Shown piece after piece: positions 36,057 to 45,672 of a stretch of 64,000 nt of DNA. The notes under the pieces are model-generated. The model was not told where the DNA came from and made no database searches. It saw nothing but the letters and a program-made list of their open reading frames with translations. Within the stretch, counting starts at the first letter, position 1, and each line of letters begins with the position of its first letter. The position numbers and the translations under genes were made by a program. The DNA is taken from positions 383,669 through 447,668 of the forward strand of contig CAVTWS010000004.1 of assembly GCA_963738445.1 (NCBI GenBank), in the 5' to 3' direction. This stretch comes from CAVTWS01 sp963738445 (GTDB taxonomy: Bacteria; Actinomycetota; Acidimicrobiia; Acidimicrobiales; SHLQ01).

Positions 36057-38597
36057 GTGACCAAGGGTCGGGAGCTCACTCGTCGTCGCCGCTGGCGACT
36101 GCTCGGGTATCTTCCCGCGATCGCCGTGCTCGTCGTCGGTGCCGCGGGTGGCGATCGAGTGGCCGACGAGTTGGACGAGAACGCTCGCTTCGAAGCGCAG
36201 GGGCGGTTCGAGGAGACGACGGACCGGGTGGTGCGGGCGATCGATCAGGACCTCGAGAACTACATCACTGACCTGAACGACATCGCCACGTTCACCGGCA
36301 TCCATGACCCGCCGACGCCGGATGACTTCGACTGGTTCGTCGAGCAGTCTCGTTACCTCGACCCCGAGTCACGGCAGCTGCTCATCTACATCGAGCGGGT
36401 GGAGACCGATGAGCTGCTCGACGTCACCCTGCGCGAGCAGCAGATGATCGGTCCGGACGTGCTCCCGCTTTCGCTGCACTACGGCACCGACGGTCCGATG
36501 ATGTTCATCACCCGGACCAAGGGCCAGCTCCCGACCGATCCCGTCATCCCGATGATCGACGTGAGTGCGTTGCCCCGGGCGAGGGAGGCGCTCGAGCAGG
36601 CAGCGAGGCTGAACAATCCGGTCCCCCTTGATCTCGATGCCGCGTTCGCCGAGATAGTGGATCCGAGTGGAGCGGTGGCGACGTCGCTCGACATCGACAT
36701 CGAAGCCGTGATGGCGCCGGTCCTCGAGTACGTCGGCGCCAGCGACGATTCGACCGAGGAGTTCGGCTACGCGCTGATCATGCCGGTGCACTCCGAACGC
36801 TACGACCCGGCCGTGTCGGGCTGGATCGTCGGCGGCCTCGATCCGCCGTATCTGCTGACAGCGTTCTCCCAGGAGCTCGGGATATCGGTGCGGCTGGCTG
36901 ACGGCGGCCCGCTCGTCGCCGCAACCGACCCGCCCGCCGAGGTCGGCCATCGGTCGCTCGACCGGTTCGAGAGCGGAGGCCTCGAGTTCGAGGTGGAGAT
37001 CGAGGCCGGGCGACTGTTCGGTCTCCCGGCGGGCGGCACATCGACGTCGGGCGTGACCCGTGCGGCCGGCTACTTCGTCGCCGGCCTGCTGGCGCTGGTG
37101 CTCGGTCTGCGCACGATGCTCGGGGCTCGTACAGAGGAGATCCGCGACGAACTCGACACCACGTCGCACCGGGCTCGACACGATCCCCTGACCGGTTTGC
37201 TCAACCGCGCGGCCATGCGGGAGGTCGTCCAGTCATTGTGCATCAAACGGAGCGACGGGATGATCGGGCTGCTGTTCATCGATCTCGACCGACTCAAGAT
37301 CGTGAACGACAGCCTGGGTCACTCCGTGGGCGACACCGTGTTGCAGGCAGCGGCCGAACGGCTCCAAGAGGCGGTGGGCGATGTCGGCATCCTGAGCCGC
37401 TTCGGTGGTGACGAGTTCGTCGTTGTGGTGGACCAGCTGGGATCGGTGGACGAGGCGGTGGCGCTCGCCCGGCAGCTCGTGGTGGCCCTGAACCCGCCAC
37501 TGCGGACGAGCCAGCTGGAGTTGTCGTTGACCGCGAGTGTCGGCATCGCCTGCGCGTACGGGGCGGAGGCGGATTCCGAGACGCTGGTTCGTGACGCCGA
37601 TGCCGCCATGTACGAGGCCAAGGCGGCGGGGGGCAACGGGTACGCGGTGTTCGACGAGACCCTGCGGGAGCGGGTGACGGACCGGTTGCAGCTGGAGAAC
37701 GCCTTGCGGTCAGCCATCGGTGGCGAGGAGCTGGAGGTGTACTTCCAGCCCATCGTCGATGTCGACGAGGATCGCATCGTGTCGGTGGAGGCCCTGGTCC
37801 GGTGGGATCGAGGTGACCTCGGCATGGTTGGGCCGCTGCGGTTCCTCCCGGTGGCGAACGAGACGGGCATGATCGTGCAGATCGGCGAGATCGTCGCCGA
37901 CCGAGCGTGTGCGATGGCGGCGCAGATGCGCGAGTTCGGCGCCGAGCATCCGATCGGGGTGGCCATCAACCTGTCCGAGCGGGAGCTCCTGGCGCCCCGG
38001 GTCGTGGAGCGAGTCGGCGCCGCGCTGGCCCGCCACGGGGTGTCCCCGGACCTGCTGACCATCGAGATCAACGAGGACGTAGTGGTCGACGGCCACGGCC
38101 GGACGCTCGACGTGCTGCGCATGCTGGAGCACCTGGGCGTGAGGCTGGCCATCGACGACTTCGGCACCGGCTTGTCGTCGCTCGGGCATGTGAAGCGGCT
38201 GGAGATGGTGTCGACGATCAAGATCGACAAGACGTTCGTGGTCGACATCGACATCGACGAGGCCGATCAGGCCATCGTGTCCGCGGTGGTGGCCATGTCG
38301 GCCACACTCGGGCACGACGTGGTGGCCGAAGGCGTGGAGCGGCCGGAGCAGCAGGAGATGCTGCGACGCCTCGGGGTGCGGCTGATGCAAGGACACCGGT
38401 GGTCGAAGGCGGTGCCGGCGGAGCAGATGCTGGCCCTGCTGGAGCGCAGGCCGGTCGGCGGATCAGTGCTCTCTCATGCGGGTCACGAGGGCGACGAGCT
38501 GACCATGGAGCTCGCCGGCGTCGGCGTCGTGGCTCCACCCGTGACCGGCGAAGATGCGGTCGAAACGCACGTTGGAGGCGGCCAGCCGGTCGAGTGA
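36057..38597 (+). CDS. CHASE-type sensor with GGDEF and EAL domains
   Basis: The 846-residue membrane protein has a first helix at about 15-35, an extracytoplasmic CHASE-like sensor to about 330, a second helix at about 340-360, GGDEF at about 380-535, and EAL at about 545-795. The GGDEF signature RFGGDEF is intact, and no RxxD inhibitory site precedes it. The EAL domain retains VEALVRW, IEINED, DDFGTG and VAEGVE, so both c-di-GMP synthesis and hydrolysis are possible. Start is GTG. The last 45 residues run antisense through the MBL gene and do not look like EAL, suggesting a lost stop. Confidence 0.9.
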   Translation: MTKGRELTRRRRWRLLGYLPAIAVLVVGAAGGDRVADELDENARFEAQGRFEETTDRVVRAIDQDLENYITDLNDIATFTGIHDPPTPDDFDWFVEQSRYLDPESRQLLIYIERVETDELLDVTLREQQMIGPDVLPLSLHYGTDGPMMFITRTKGQLPTDPVIPMIDVSALPRAREALEQAARLNNPVPLDLDAAFAEIVDPSGAVATSLDIDIEAVMAPVLEYVGASDDSTEEFGYALIMPVHSERYDPAVSGWIVGGLDPPYLLTAFSQELGISVRLADGGPLVAATDPPAEVGHRSLDRFESGGLEFEVEIEAGRLFGLPAGGTSTSGVTRAAGYFVAGLLALVLGLRTMLGARTEEIRDELDTTSHRARHDPLTGLLNRAAMREVVQSLCIKRSDGMIGLLFIDLDRLKIVNDSLGHSVGDTVLQAAAERLQEAVGDVGILSRFGGDEFVVVVDQLGSVDEAVALARQLVVALNPPLRTSQLELSLTASVGIACAYGAEADSETLVRDADAAMYEAKAAGGNGYAVFDETLRERVTDRLQLENALRSAIGGEELEVYFQPIVDVDEDRIVSVEALVRWDRGDLGMVGPLRFLPVANETGMIVQIGEIVADRACAMAAQMREFGAEHPIGVAINLSERELLAPRVVERVGAALARHGVSPDLLTIEINEDVVVDGHGRTLDVLRMLEHLGVRLAIDDFGTGLSSLGHVKRLEMVSTIKIDKTFVVDIDIDEADQAIVSAVVAMSATLGHDVVAEGVERPEQQEMLRRLGVRLMQGHRWSKAVPAEQMLALLERRPVGGSVLSHAGHEGDELTMELAGVGVVAPPVTGEDAVETHVGGGQPVE

Positions 38598-39335
38598 GTT
38601 GATCTGCTCGGCCCACGAGTACCAGCAGGCATCGCGAAAGGCGTGCAGGGTCTCGCGGCGGGGGTTCCACGAGAGCGAGTCGCCGGTGAACAGCAAGTGA
38701 CCGTCGACCAAGTAGAGCACGCTGCCCTTGGTGTGGCCGGGAACGGGTAGGGCGAGCACGCCATCGGTGAGCTCGGTTGCGTCGGTCCCGGTGAGGAGGT
38801 CCGTGGCGAACGGCGCCGCCCGGGCATCGTCCCCGTGTATCCACACCCGAGCGCCGAAGTGCGCGGCGTAGCGCTCGGCGTCGGCCACGTCGTCCTGGTG
38901 CGAGAGCAGCACGTGGGTCACCCCGCCGAGCTCCTCCACAGGGCCGACCACGTCACGAGTCCAGCGGGGTGCGTCGATCATCAGGTTCCCGCCCGGCCGA
39001 ACCGCAAGGTACGAATGAGCGCCGAAGGAGGAGCGGGCGTTGTGGCCCAGGCGGTACACGCCGTCGCCCAGGTCCTGCGGGAAGGGCAGCTGGGGCGGCC
39101 GCCGGTCGGTGACATGGCCGACCGAGCGGGTGGGGCACACGTCCACGGCCCGCCAGGCCATCTCCAACTCCTCGGGGGTCGAAGGCTGGCGGACGAAGAC
39201 CGACACGCCGTCGCCCGGGTTGCGCCCGATCAGCCCGGGCGCCACCTGCCGAGCGGCGTCGCAGTCGATGCACCGCGTGTCGACGAACCACGGCCCCGGT
39301 GCCCCCGCCGGATGGCGATCCTGCAAGCGAGCCAT
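38463..39335 (-). CDS. MBL-fold hydrolase with N-terminal ferredoxin-like domain
   Basis: Residues 15-80 contain Cys residues in a 4Fe-4S ferredoxin-like pattern (DTRCIDCDAARQVAP, then VDVCPT). The rest is a metallo-beta-lactamase fold: LLSHQDDVADAERY replaces the usual HxHxDH, followed by VPGHTKGS and FTGDSLSW, ending AGHGWSHD. This ferredoxin-MBL arrangement is found in several bacterial groups; the role is probably redox or thioester/lactone hydrolysis. The start ATG at 39,335 follows the tRNA-proximal spacer. Confidence 0.85.
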   Translation of the reverse strand: MARLQDRHPAGAPGPWFVDTRCIDCDAARQVAPGLIGRNPGDGVSVFVRQPSTPEELEMAWRAVDVCPTRSVGHVTDRRPPQLPFPQDLGDGVYRLGHNARSSFGAHSYLAVRPGGNLMIDAPRWTRDVVGPVEELGGVTHVLLSHQDDVADAERYAAHFGARVWIHGDDARAAPFATDLLTGTDATELTDGVLALPVPGHTKGSVLYLVDGHLLFTGDSLSWNPRRETLHAFRDACWYSWAEQINSLDRLAASNVRFDRIFAGHGWSHDADAGELHGQLVALVTRMREH

Positions 39336-39404
39336 GTGGTCAGACTAGGGGCGGGCGAGGTTGTGACTCGCCGAGACGGACGGCAGAATGGTGCTCCACC
39401 ACGT

Positions 39405-39481
<77 letters not shown>

Positions 39482-39496
39482 ACATAAGTCCAGGTC

Positions 39497-39528
39497 AGAA
39501 GGGGTCTCGCCCAGGCGAGGCCCCTTCT
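39497..39528 (+). terminator. hairpin terminator of the tRNA
   Basis: AGAAGGGGTCTCGC at 39,497-39,510 pairs with GCGAGGCCCCTTCT at 39,515-39,528 (14 bp with one G-T wobble), loop CCAG, starting 15 nt after the tRNA. A short pyrimidine stretch follows. Confidence 0.8.
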
Positions 39529-39828
39529 CCGTTCTGGAAAATCTCACAAAAATCTCACGGCAGGTCGCGACGGTCGCGCGAAGTCTCCCGGCGAATCTCA
39601 TCAACTCGACAGCGCTTCTGAATCTGACACCCGTGAAGCTGACGAGGCGCACCCACCACGTGTGACCTGCCGACGCAGCTCGGAGGATCCCCCTGGGGCC
39701 GATATGCGGGCGGGCTGGAGCATTCGGAGATTCGGTGCGCGAGCCTTGGAACGTCTTTGGCGTTCCTGTTGGCCGTGTGCGGCTCGCCGTCGTGTGGCGT
39801 GCAGCCGCGCGCCGGGAGACGGCGGCCC
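39529..39828. other. element-end region with direct repeats, no gene
   Basis: AAATCTCAC occurs at 39,539-39,547 and 39,550-39,558, exactly 11 bp apart (one helical turn), and GCGAATCTCATC follows near 39,590. Spacing and location beside the presumed attachment site fit integrase or excisionase binding sites. Otherwise I see no coding sequence; open frames here are short and unsupported. Confidence 0.4.
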
Positions 39829-42800
39829 TTAGACGAGCGAGCGTCGGCCTCCGGTGTCGAGATCAAGGTCGAGGCCAAGTCGGCGCGCGCGTTCCCTGAA
39901 CGCGTCGGCACCCCCTTCGAGCACCTCGCAAACAGCCTTGCGGATCGACGGGTCCTCAAGGCCACCCGACGTGTAGCTCAACTCTGGAAGGCGCCCCTCG
40001 GCGAGCGACCCGCAGCTCGCGACGATGACCTGGTCTACGTCGGTGTTCACGACGAGATTTGCGTTGTGAGTGACCATGATGATCTGCCGACGTTGGCTCG
40101 CCGAGCGAAAGAGGCGGACGAGTTCGGAGTACACCGACTCTGGGTCGAGGTTCTCCTCGGGTTGGTCGATGATGAGCGGATCAGCTTCCTCTTGGTCGAC
40201 CGCGAGGTACAAGAGGAGCAGGACGATGCCCCGTGAACCCGGCGAGAGTCGCTCGATGCTGAGACCGTCGTATTCAAGGCTGTAGCGGAGCCTGATGTGA
40301 TCCGTCCGATACAACCAGCGCGAGACTGAGCGCTCCCATTCTCCCACCGATTCGGAGGTGATTGACCTGACCCGCATCTGCTTGCGGAGGTCCTCGCTGT
40401 AGTCGGCAGCAAAACGCCCGATCGCCTCTGCGGCCGTCTCGGCGTCACCACCCTCCCATGCGTCGACAAGCTCGGCCGCCGCAACCCGCGCGAGCTCCCC
40501 CTCGCCGCGAAACCTTCCTTCTCTGCGAAGATCGAGCAACGATTCGCCTTCGGCAGCCCATCGCCTGACGTCGACGTCACGCTTCACGGCGAATCTGAGC
40601 TTCGCGATGGATGACCCAAAATCCTGCAGGATCGAATCGAGGGGTGCATACAGGTCTCTCAGCTCCTGCTCCTCCTCCAGAAGAGCCTTGAAGTACAGGG
40701 CGTAGTGCTGGCGTCGTCGGTCGACGAGCTCGTCGGTAGTTTCACCCTCGGTTCGCTGGATCTCGTCCGCAAGGCGGGCGCAGCGGGACGTTTCGTCTCC
40801 CGCTGCCTTCGTCAGATCGTTCAACTTCTTCTGCCGGGAGGCGTCAAGACCAACGAGCTTCTGGAGTCGAAGCTCCTCGGCACGCAGCTCTGAGACCGTC
40901 CGGGTTCGGAGCTGAACCTCGGGCACACCCTCGAGTGTGGACGGAGATGTGTCGACGGTCTGAGCCCCGACGACAACCGAGATCGCTGATCGAATCGAGT
41001 CGAGCTTGATCTGGATGCTTACGAAGACGTCGCCTACGAAGTCGACGGCGAAATCTTCCCACTCGGCCTGGTCGAGACATGCGTCCACATGGTCGTGCTG
41101 AAGGCGCTCGAGGTGGCGAGGAAACGTCGTCGTTCGTGCGGACTCGACGGCGTCGTGAAGGCCCTCAAGGGCGGTTCGTCGACGATCGAGCTTCTGTGCT
41201 TCCTCTTGCCGGTCTCGGAGCACCGTCGCGAGGAGGGCGTGTCGCTCAGCACTTGTCTTGTCGGCGCCAGTTGTCAGGCTCCTGATCTCACCTTGCAGGT
41301 CTGAAAGCCTCTTCTGGCGCTGCTCGAGTTCCTGTCGCTTGTCGCCGAGCGCCCTTCGCCGTAGTCGAACTCCTGTGATCCGGTCGCTCAGGTCAAGAAC
41401 TGCGTCCAGCTGGGTGCCTTGGCGCTCCTTGGCGCTCACGAGGCGCATGGCGAGCAGTTGACGGAACGAGGACGCTCCCTGGCGCTCATCGACCGGCCAG
41501 GCCTCGAAGATGACTCTTTCGATCTCGGCGAGAAGTTCGTCGGAGACGCCATCTGAGGCGCAGAGCCGTTCTACGAACTGCTGGCTCAGATAGCGAACGG
41601 GCCGGACGAACGGTTCGGCGGCCTGCCACTCGCCAATGGTGCACGTTGTCGTCTCGCCGTGGCTCCAATCGACGGTTGCCACGGTTCCATGAAGGAGGCG
41701 GCCAGCCCGGCGAACGAACGAAGCCTCGTTGTCGAATGGCTCTGGGGATCCGGCTGCTGCTGCGATCAAATCCGCAAGAGCGGTCTTCCCGGAACCACGA
41801 GCTCCGATGATGGCCACGAGACCCGGGTTGAGCGGTACGGTGCCGTTCACGAACCAGTCGGGGCTGTGTACGCGGATGTTGACGATACGCCCATGAGCAG
41901 TCGCTGCGGCCGGCGGCTCCTTGCCGACGTGGGCGCGCGTCGCCGGCGACAGGCATGCAAGTTTCAGGGTGTCGAAGCTTGGAGCGCCGTTCAGCCATGA
42001 GCGTCGATCTTGATCGGGAGCCCCGAGTCTGTCCGCGCTATGCGCATCACTCCCGTGGAGACAAAGCTTCAGCCCGCCATAAATTCGTCTGAGGTCTTCC
42101 GCTGCAGCCGGCCCCTGACCCGTCCAATATTGGGCCTGTTGCGGGCTTCCGCTGAAGACAATGTCGGCGAGCGCCTCAATCGACTGCCGGCGCGCTGCGA
42201 ACGCTCCGGAGTCGTCGCGGAGTCCAGAGGTTCCATCCCCTTGGCCTCCTGAGACAGCAACCAGCAGACTCTCCTTCGCCCACCTGTCAGTGCGTAGGTT
42301 CGCTCGCAGGCCTTCGAAGTTGACCTTGAACTGATTGGCTGCGACTCGCAGCGCGGTTGCTTCGGTGAGAGTTGGATCAGCCCGGTAGTCGCGGCCGAGC
42401 CGCACGAGTCCATCGAGGTCCGCTCGGTACCGCCGTTCTGACCAGCTGAACTCCAAGCCGCCCAGAAACTGATCGAGCCCATCGACCTCGTCAGGCGAGG
42501 TGAGTAGGTGAATGTTGACACCGTGATTGGACGATGTCGCATTGTCGAGCCGAAGTTCGACGTTGGGGAAGGCGAACTTGATGGTCGGGGCGATGCCTTT
42601 GGCGAGGGCGTCAGCCGCACGTCTGTAGCTTGCAGTGGTGTAGTAGTCCGTAACACCGATCGCCTCGATGGTCGGTGAGATATCAGCGAGGGTGGCCAGT
42701 GCTGCCTCGAGGTCAAGCCCGTTGTACTGGTCATTGAGCAGCGTTCCGGGAAGGTGGACGTGGGGATCCCATCGTCGCCACGTCGAGCCCTGACTGGACG

Positions 42801-42867
42801 GTGCCCGGTGAAGTTCCGTTTGTGGCAGTCTGCTCGGTGGATCGTCGGCCGAACTTGTGCGCGTCAT
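39829..42867 (-). CDS. TrlF-like protein: PHP domain plus SMC-type ATPase, putative defence cargo
   Basis: A protein of about 1,012 residues. An N-terminal PHP phosphoesterase domain (WDPHVHLPG and later IGVTDYYT) is followed by an ABC/SMC-type ATPase: Walker A IIGARGSGKTALAD near 345, a long coiled coil at about 480-800, then a signature-like RLSPGSRGIVLLLL and Walker B PLIIDQPEENLD near 920. PHP plus SMC-like ATPases (TrlF family) are found in mobile elements and defence islands; phage defence is inference here. I place the start at ATG 42,867 because the upstream 48 codons read poorly. GC content is visibly lower than its neighbours. It lies between integrase and tRNA. Confidence 0.8.
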   Translation of the reverse strand: MTRTSSADDPPSRLPQTELHRAPSSQGSTWRRWDPHVHLPGTLLNDQYNGLDLEAALATLADISPTIEAIGVTDYYTTASYRRAADALAKGIAPTIKFAFPNVELRLDNATSSNHGVNIHLLTSPDEVDGLDQFLGGLEFSWSERRYRADLDGLVRLGRDYRADPTLTEATALRVAANQFKVNFEGLRANLRTDRWAKESLLVAVSGGQGDGTSGLRDDSGAFAARRQSIEALADIVFSGSPQQAQYWTGQGPAAAEDLRRIYGGLKLCLHGSDAHSADRLGAPDQDRRSWLNGAPSFDTLKLACLSPATRAHVGKEPPAAATAHGRIVNIRVHSPDWFVNGTVPLNPGLVAIIGARGSGKTALADLIAAAAGSPEPFDNEASFVRRAGRLLHGTVATVDWSHGETTTCTIGEWQAAEPFVRPVRYLSQQFVERLCASDGVSDELLAEIERVIFEAWPVDERQGASSFRQLLAMRLVSAKERQGTQLDAVLDLSDRITGVRLRRRALGDKRQELEQRQKRLSDLQGEIRSLTTGADKTSAERHALLATVLRDRQEEAQKLDRRRTALEGLHDAVESARTTTFPRHLERLQHDHVDACLDQAEWEDFAVDFVGDVFVSIQIKLDSIRSAISVVVGAQTVDTSPSTLEGVPEVQLRTRTVSELRAEELRLQKLVGLDASRQKKLNDLTKAAGDETSRCARLADEIQRTEGETTDELVDRRRQHYALYFKALLEEEQELRDLYAPLDSILQDFGSSIAKLRFAVKRDVDVRRWAAEGESLLDLRREGRFRGEGELARVAAAELVDAWEGGDAETAAEAIGRFAADYSEDLRKQMRVRSITSESVGEWERSVSRWLYRTDHIRLRYSLEYDGLSIERLSPGSRGIVLLLLYLAVDQEEADPLIIDQPEENLDPESVYSELVRLFRSASQRRQIIMVTHNANLVVNTDVDQVIVASCGSLAEGRLPELSYTSGGLEDPSIRKAVCEVLEGGADAFRERARRLGLDLDLDTGGRRSLV

Positions 42868-43020
42868 GGCTTCCACGGTGCCACATGTGACTCGCTCTCG
42901 TGCAGCACATCGCACCGCCAGGCAAACTCGAAGGCTGGTGAGGAGGTCGTGCGTCCTGCCGACGGCCCACCCAGGCGTCGGGGAGTGGCCGAATACCTCC
43001 GGCGGCTTCAACCCGCTGAG

Positions 43021-44190
43021 TTAGATGCTGTTGAGGGCGCGGACGGCGGGGCTGTCGCTCGCTATCGCATGTCGGTACCGCTCCGTCAGAGCGTCGTCGA
43101 TGCGTTCCTCGAGATTGGGGAACAGGTGGCCGTAGGTGCCGAGGGTGACGTTGATGGTCGAGTGGCCGAGGCGTTCCATCATCGCCCTCGGGTGGGCGCC
43201 CTCGGCGATGAGGAACGCGGCGTACGTGTGCCGGAGGTCGTGGAATCTCAGGTTCTCCGACAAGCCTGCCCGGCTGGCGGCGGGTTTGAAGTGGCGGGGG
43301 TACCAGTTCGAGTGGCGGATGGGGCCTCCCTCCGGCCCTTCGAATACGAAGTCGGTGAGCTTCTTGCCGGCCATGTGTGCGGTGAGCTCGTCAGCGAGCG
43401 GGGCGAGCAGGGGGACGGAGCGTCGGGCGTAGGTCTTGGTCGAGCCGAAGGTGAGCTTGCCGTGAGCCTCGGCGGCTGACTCGGACACCTCGACACGTCG
43501 GCGCATGAGGTCGACCTTGCCGACGCGCAAGGCGACGATCTCGCCGGCACGCAGTCCGGTCCACGCGGCGAAGCGGACGAGGAGCCCGTACTCGGGGTAG
43601 CTGTCGTTGTCCTGCTTGCGGCGGCGTCGCATGTGGGGCGGCTCGGTGATGGCCTCGGCGAGTGACGCGACCTGGTCGGCGTTCAGGAACACCATCTCGT
43701 TGGGTCGGGAGCGAGGGGCCTTCACGCCCTGGACCGGGTTGGTCTTCACCACCGAGGACCGGACGGCGAGGTCGAAGACCAGGCGGAGGACGTCGCGAAC
43801 ATTCCGAACGGTGCCCGCCGCGGCGCCGGAAGCCTTGAGGTCGGACAGGAAGGCGAGGACCGTCGGATGATCGATCGCACCCATGGGAACGTCGGCGAAC
43901 GCCGGCAGGAGGTGCTTGGTCACGATCGATTCGTAGCCTTGCTGCGTCGTGGGCTTCAGGTGCGTGGTGGTGGCGAGCCAGCGGTTCGCCCAGTCGCCGA
44001 AGCTCTCCTTGGCGTTGCGAGGGTCGATCCAGTCGCGCCGTTGCACGTCGGTCTCGATGCTGTTGGAGTAGCGCTGGGCGTCGATCTTGCGGCCGAAGCT
44101 CTTGGAGCGCTGGCGACCGGTGGGGTCGCGGTACACGACCTCCCACCTGACGTTGCCGGCCGACGTGACCTTCTTCCGGATGCTCGCCAT
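43021..44190 (-). CDS. int: tyrosine recombinase/integrase
   Basis: Phage-type integrase of 389 residues. An N-terminal arm-binding domain (KKVTSAGNVRWEVVYRDPTG), a core-binding SAM-like domain and a catalytic domain are all present. Active-site residues: Arg in WTGLRAGE, Lys after the beta hairpin (GSTKTYARR), HxxR in FHDLRHTYA, His in LGHSTINVT and the nucleophile Tyr in GTYGHLF. Intact, with no frame break. It follows the excisionase by 66 nt on the same strand and precedes the ATPase cargo. Integration probably occurs in the initiator tRNA. Confidence 0.93.
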   Translation of the reverse strand: MASIRKKVTSAGNVRWEVVYRDPTGRQRSKSFGRKIDAQRYSNSIETDVQRRDWIDPRNAKESFGDWANRWLATTTHLKPTTQQGYESIVTKHLLPAFADVPMGAIDHPTVLAFLSDLKASGAAAGTVRNVRDVLRLVFDLAVRSSVVKTNPVQGVKAPRSRPNEMVFLNADQVASLAEAITEPPHMRRRRKQDNDSYPEYGLLVRFAAWTGLRAGEIVALRVGKVDLMRRRVEVSESAAEAHGKLTFGSTKTYARRSVPLLAPLADELTAHMAGKKLTDFVFEGPEGGPIRHSNWYPRHFKPAASRAGLSENLRFHDLRHTYAAFLIAEGAHPRAMMERLGHSTINVTLGTYGHLFPNLEERIDDALTERYRHAIASDSPAVRALNSI

Positions 44191-44256
44191 CGCTCCTCCT
44201 TCTCGGCATCGCCGCTGGCGCGACGCTAACTCGTGACCGTGACACCCTCCTGGGCG

Positions 44257-44457
44257 TCAGTATCGGATGGCCTCGACTCGGCCTTGCATCGCGAATCGGT
44301 CGAGATCGGCCGGGTCGAACCGGACGTACTTGCCGATCTTGTGGAACGGGATGCGCCGCTCGTCGACGAGGCGCCGCATGAACCTGATCGACACGCCGAG
44401 TCGGTCGGCGGCCTCGGCGATGTCGACCAGCGGAGCGCTGGGTGCCGGTGCGCGCAT
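44257..44457 (-). CDS. xis: excisionase-type helix-turn-helix protein
   Basis: A 66-residue MerR-like excisionase: VDIAEAADRLGVSIRFMRRL is the winged HTH, and RIPFHKIGKYVRFDPADLDRF is the wing typical of AlpA/Xis proteins that bend DNA at attachment sites. ATG overlaps the upstream hydrolase stop as TGATG, so excision and cell-wall hydrolase are translated from one transcript. Confidence 0.88.
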   Translation of the reverse strand: MRAPAPSAPLVDIAEAADRLGVSIRFMRRLVDERRIPFHKIGKYVRFDPADLDRFAMQGRVEAIRY

Positions 44458-45648
44458 CAGGCGACTCCCTCTGGTTGCGGTAGGACGATGGCGAGCCAAG
44501 ACGCCCAGTCGGTTGCCGCCGCGCCGGACACGCAGCCGACTGCCGGGGCAACGGCGGGGCTGATCGGTGTCAGCCGCTGGATTGCGAGCAGAAGTGGTTG
44601 CGGGCAGATGGCGGTTCCGCCGACGGTGATGCCGAGGTGGAGGTGGGGTCCGGTGGTGTTGCCAGCACCTGGCGTGCCTGGTTGGCCGCCGGAGAGTCCG
44701 ACGAGGGTGCCGGCGTCGATGATCTGGCCCGCTCCGACGGCGAGTTGGGAGAGGTGGCAGTAGGTGTAAGTCGCGCCGTCGACGCCGGCGAGGGTGACCG
44801 TCGTGCCGCAACGGTTCGGGTCGCCGGGGTAGACGCCGGCGGTCGCGGCGTTCGTCACGGTGCCTGCGACCATGGCAAACACCGGCGTTCGGATCGGGAG
44901 CCCGACGTCCCAAGCGGGGTAGTCGTGGTGCGGGGCCGTGAGTGTCGCCTCCGTGACGAGCGCAGGCGGTACCGGTAGCGCGTATCCGGCGATGGGCACG
45001 GCGCCCGCGGCGAGCGGCCCGGTGTACGCCTGCGCCCATTCGAGAACGGCAGTGACGTAGGCGTCGGAGTGGTTGTAGCCGTGGATGGCTGCGGCGACGT
45101 CGCCGATCACACCGTCGGGGCAGAGGTGGCGGCGGACGGCGGGGACGGCGTCGTAGATGTTGTTGGGGTCGGCGACGCCGTCGTCGTTGGCGTCGCCGCC
45201 GAAGATCCGCCAGCTCGAGGGGATGAACTGGAACGGGCCGACCGCGCGGTCCCAGATCGGTGTCGCCGTCCCACGTGCCGTCGTCGGTATCGGCGATGGC
45301 GGCCGCGCCGTTGGTGCCGTCGAGCGGGATGCCGATGATGGGTGGTCGTACGGTGCCGTCCGGTCCGATCGCGCTACCGCCGTAGCGGCCGTGGTCGGAC
45401 TCGACCTTGCTGATCCCGGCCATGACCGTCCAGGGCAAGCCTTGGCATTGGCGAGCTTCGACGATGAGCAGGGCGAGCAGTGCGGCCGGGATGTCGTTGA
45501 CCGCATCGTCCGAGGGGTTCGTGATCGTGACCGCCGACGCGGCGCTGCCGGCTCCGCCTGCCGCGACGGTGACGAACCCGATGAGAACAATCGACCCGGC
45601 GAGCAGAACCATGACGATGGCGCCGCCGACGATGGCGATCAGCTTCAT
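44457..45648 (-). CDS. bifunctional lytic transglycosylase / M23 endopeptidase (one frame break)
   Basis: Starts at MKLIAIVGGAIVMVLL, a membrane or signal helix. The first enzymatic domain is an SLT/MltB-like transglycosylase (GISKVESDHGRYGG with catalytic Glu, then AVGPFQFIPSSW). The second is an M23/LytM peptidase (YPAWDVGLPI and GPHLHLGI with the HxH pair). Such proteins open the wall for conjugation. The frame shifts once near 45,255 with one extra base, between DTDDGTWDGD and IWDRAVGPFQ; corrected length is about 396 residues. ATG overlaps the stop of an 8-codon leader (ATGA). Confidence 0.85.
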
Positions 45649-45671
45649 GACTTGGGTCCTGTGGTGTTCAT
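45645..45671 (-). CDS. 8-codon leader ORF (MNTTGPKS)
   Basis: ATG lies 16 nt after the first base of the TGTCCC box, so it may be at the 5' end of a leaderless message. It encodes MNTTGPKS and ends TCATGA, where the stop overlaps the start of the hydrolase gene. The same layout (8 codons, TCATGA) is present at 59,857. Coding function is inferred from this parallel only. Confidence 0.45.
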   Translation of the reverse strand: MNTTGPKS

Positions 45672-45672
45672 A

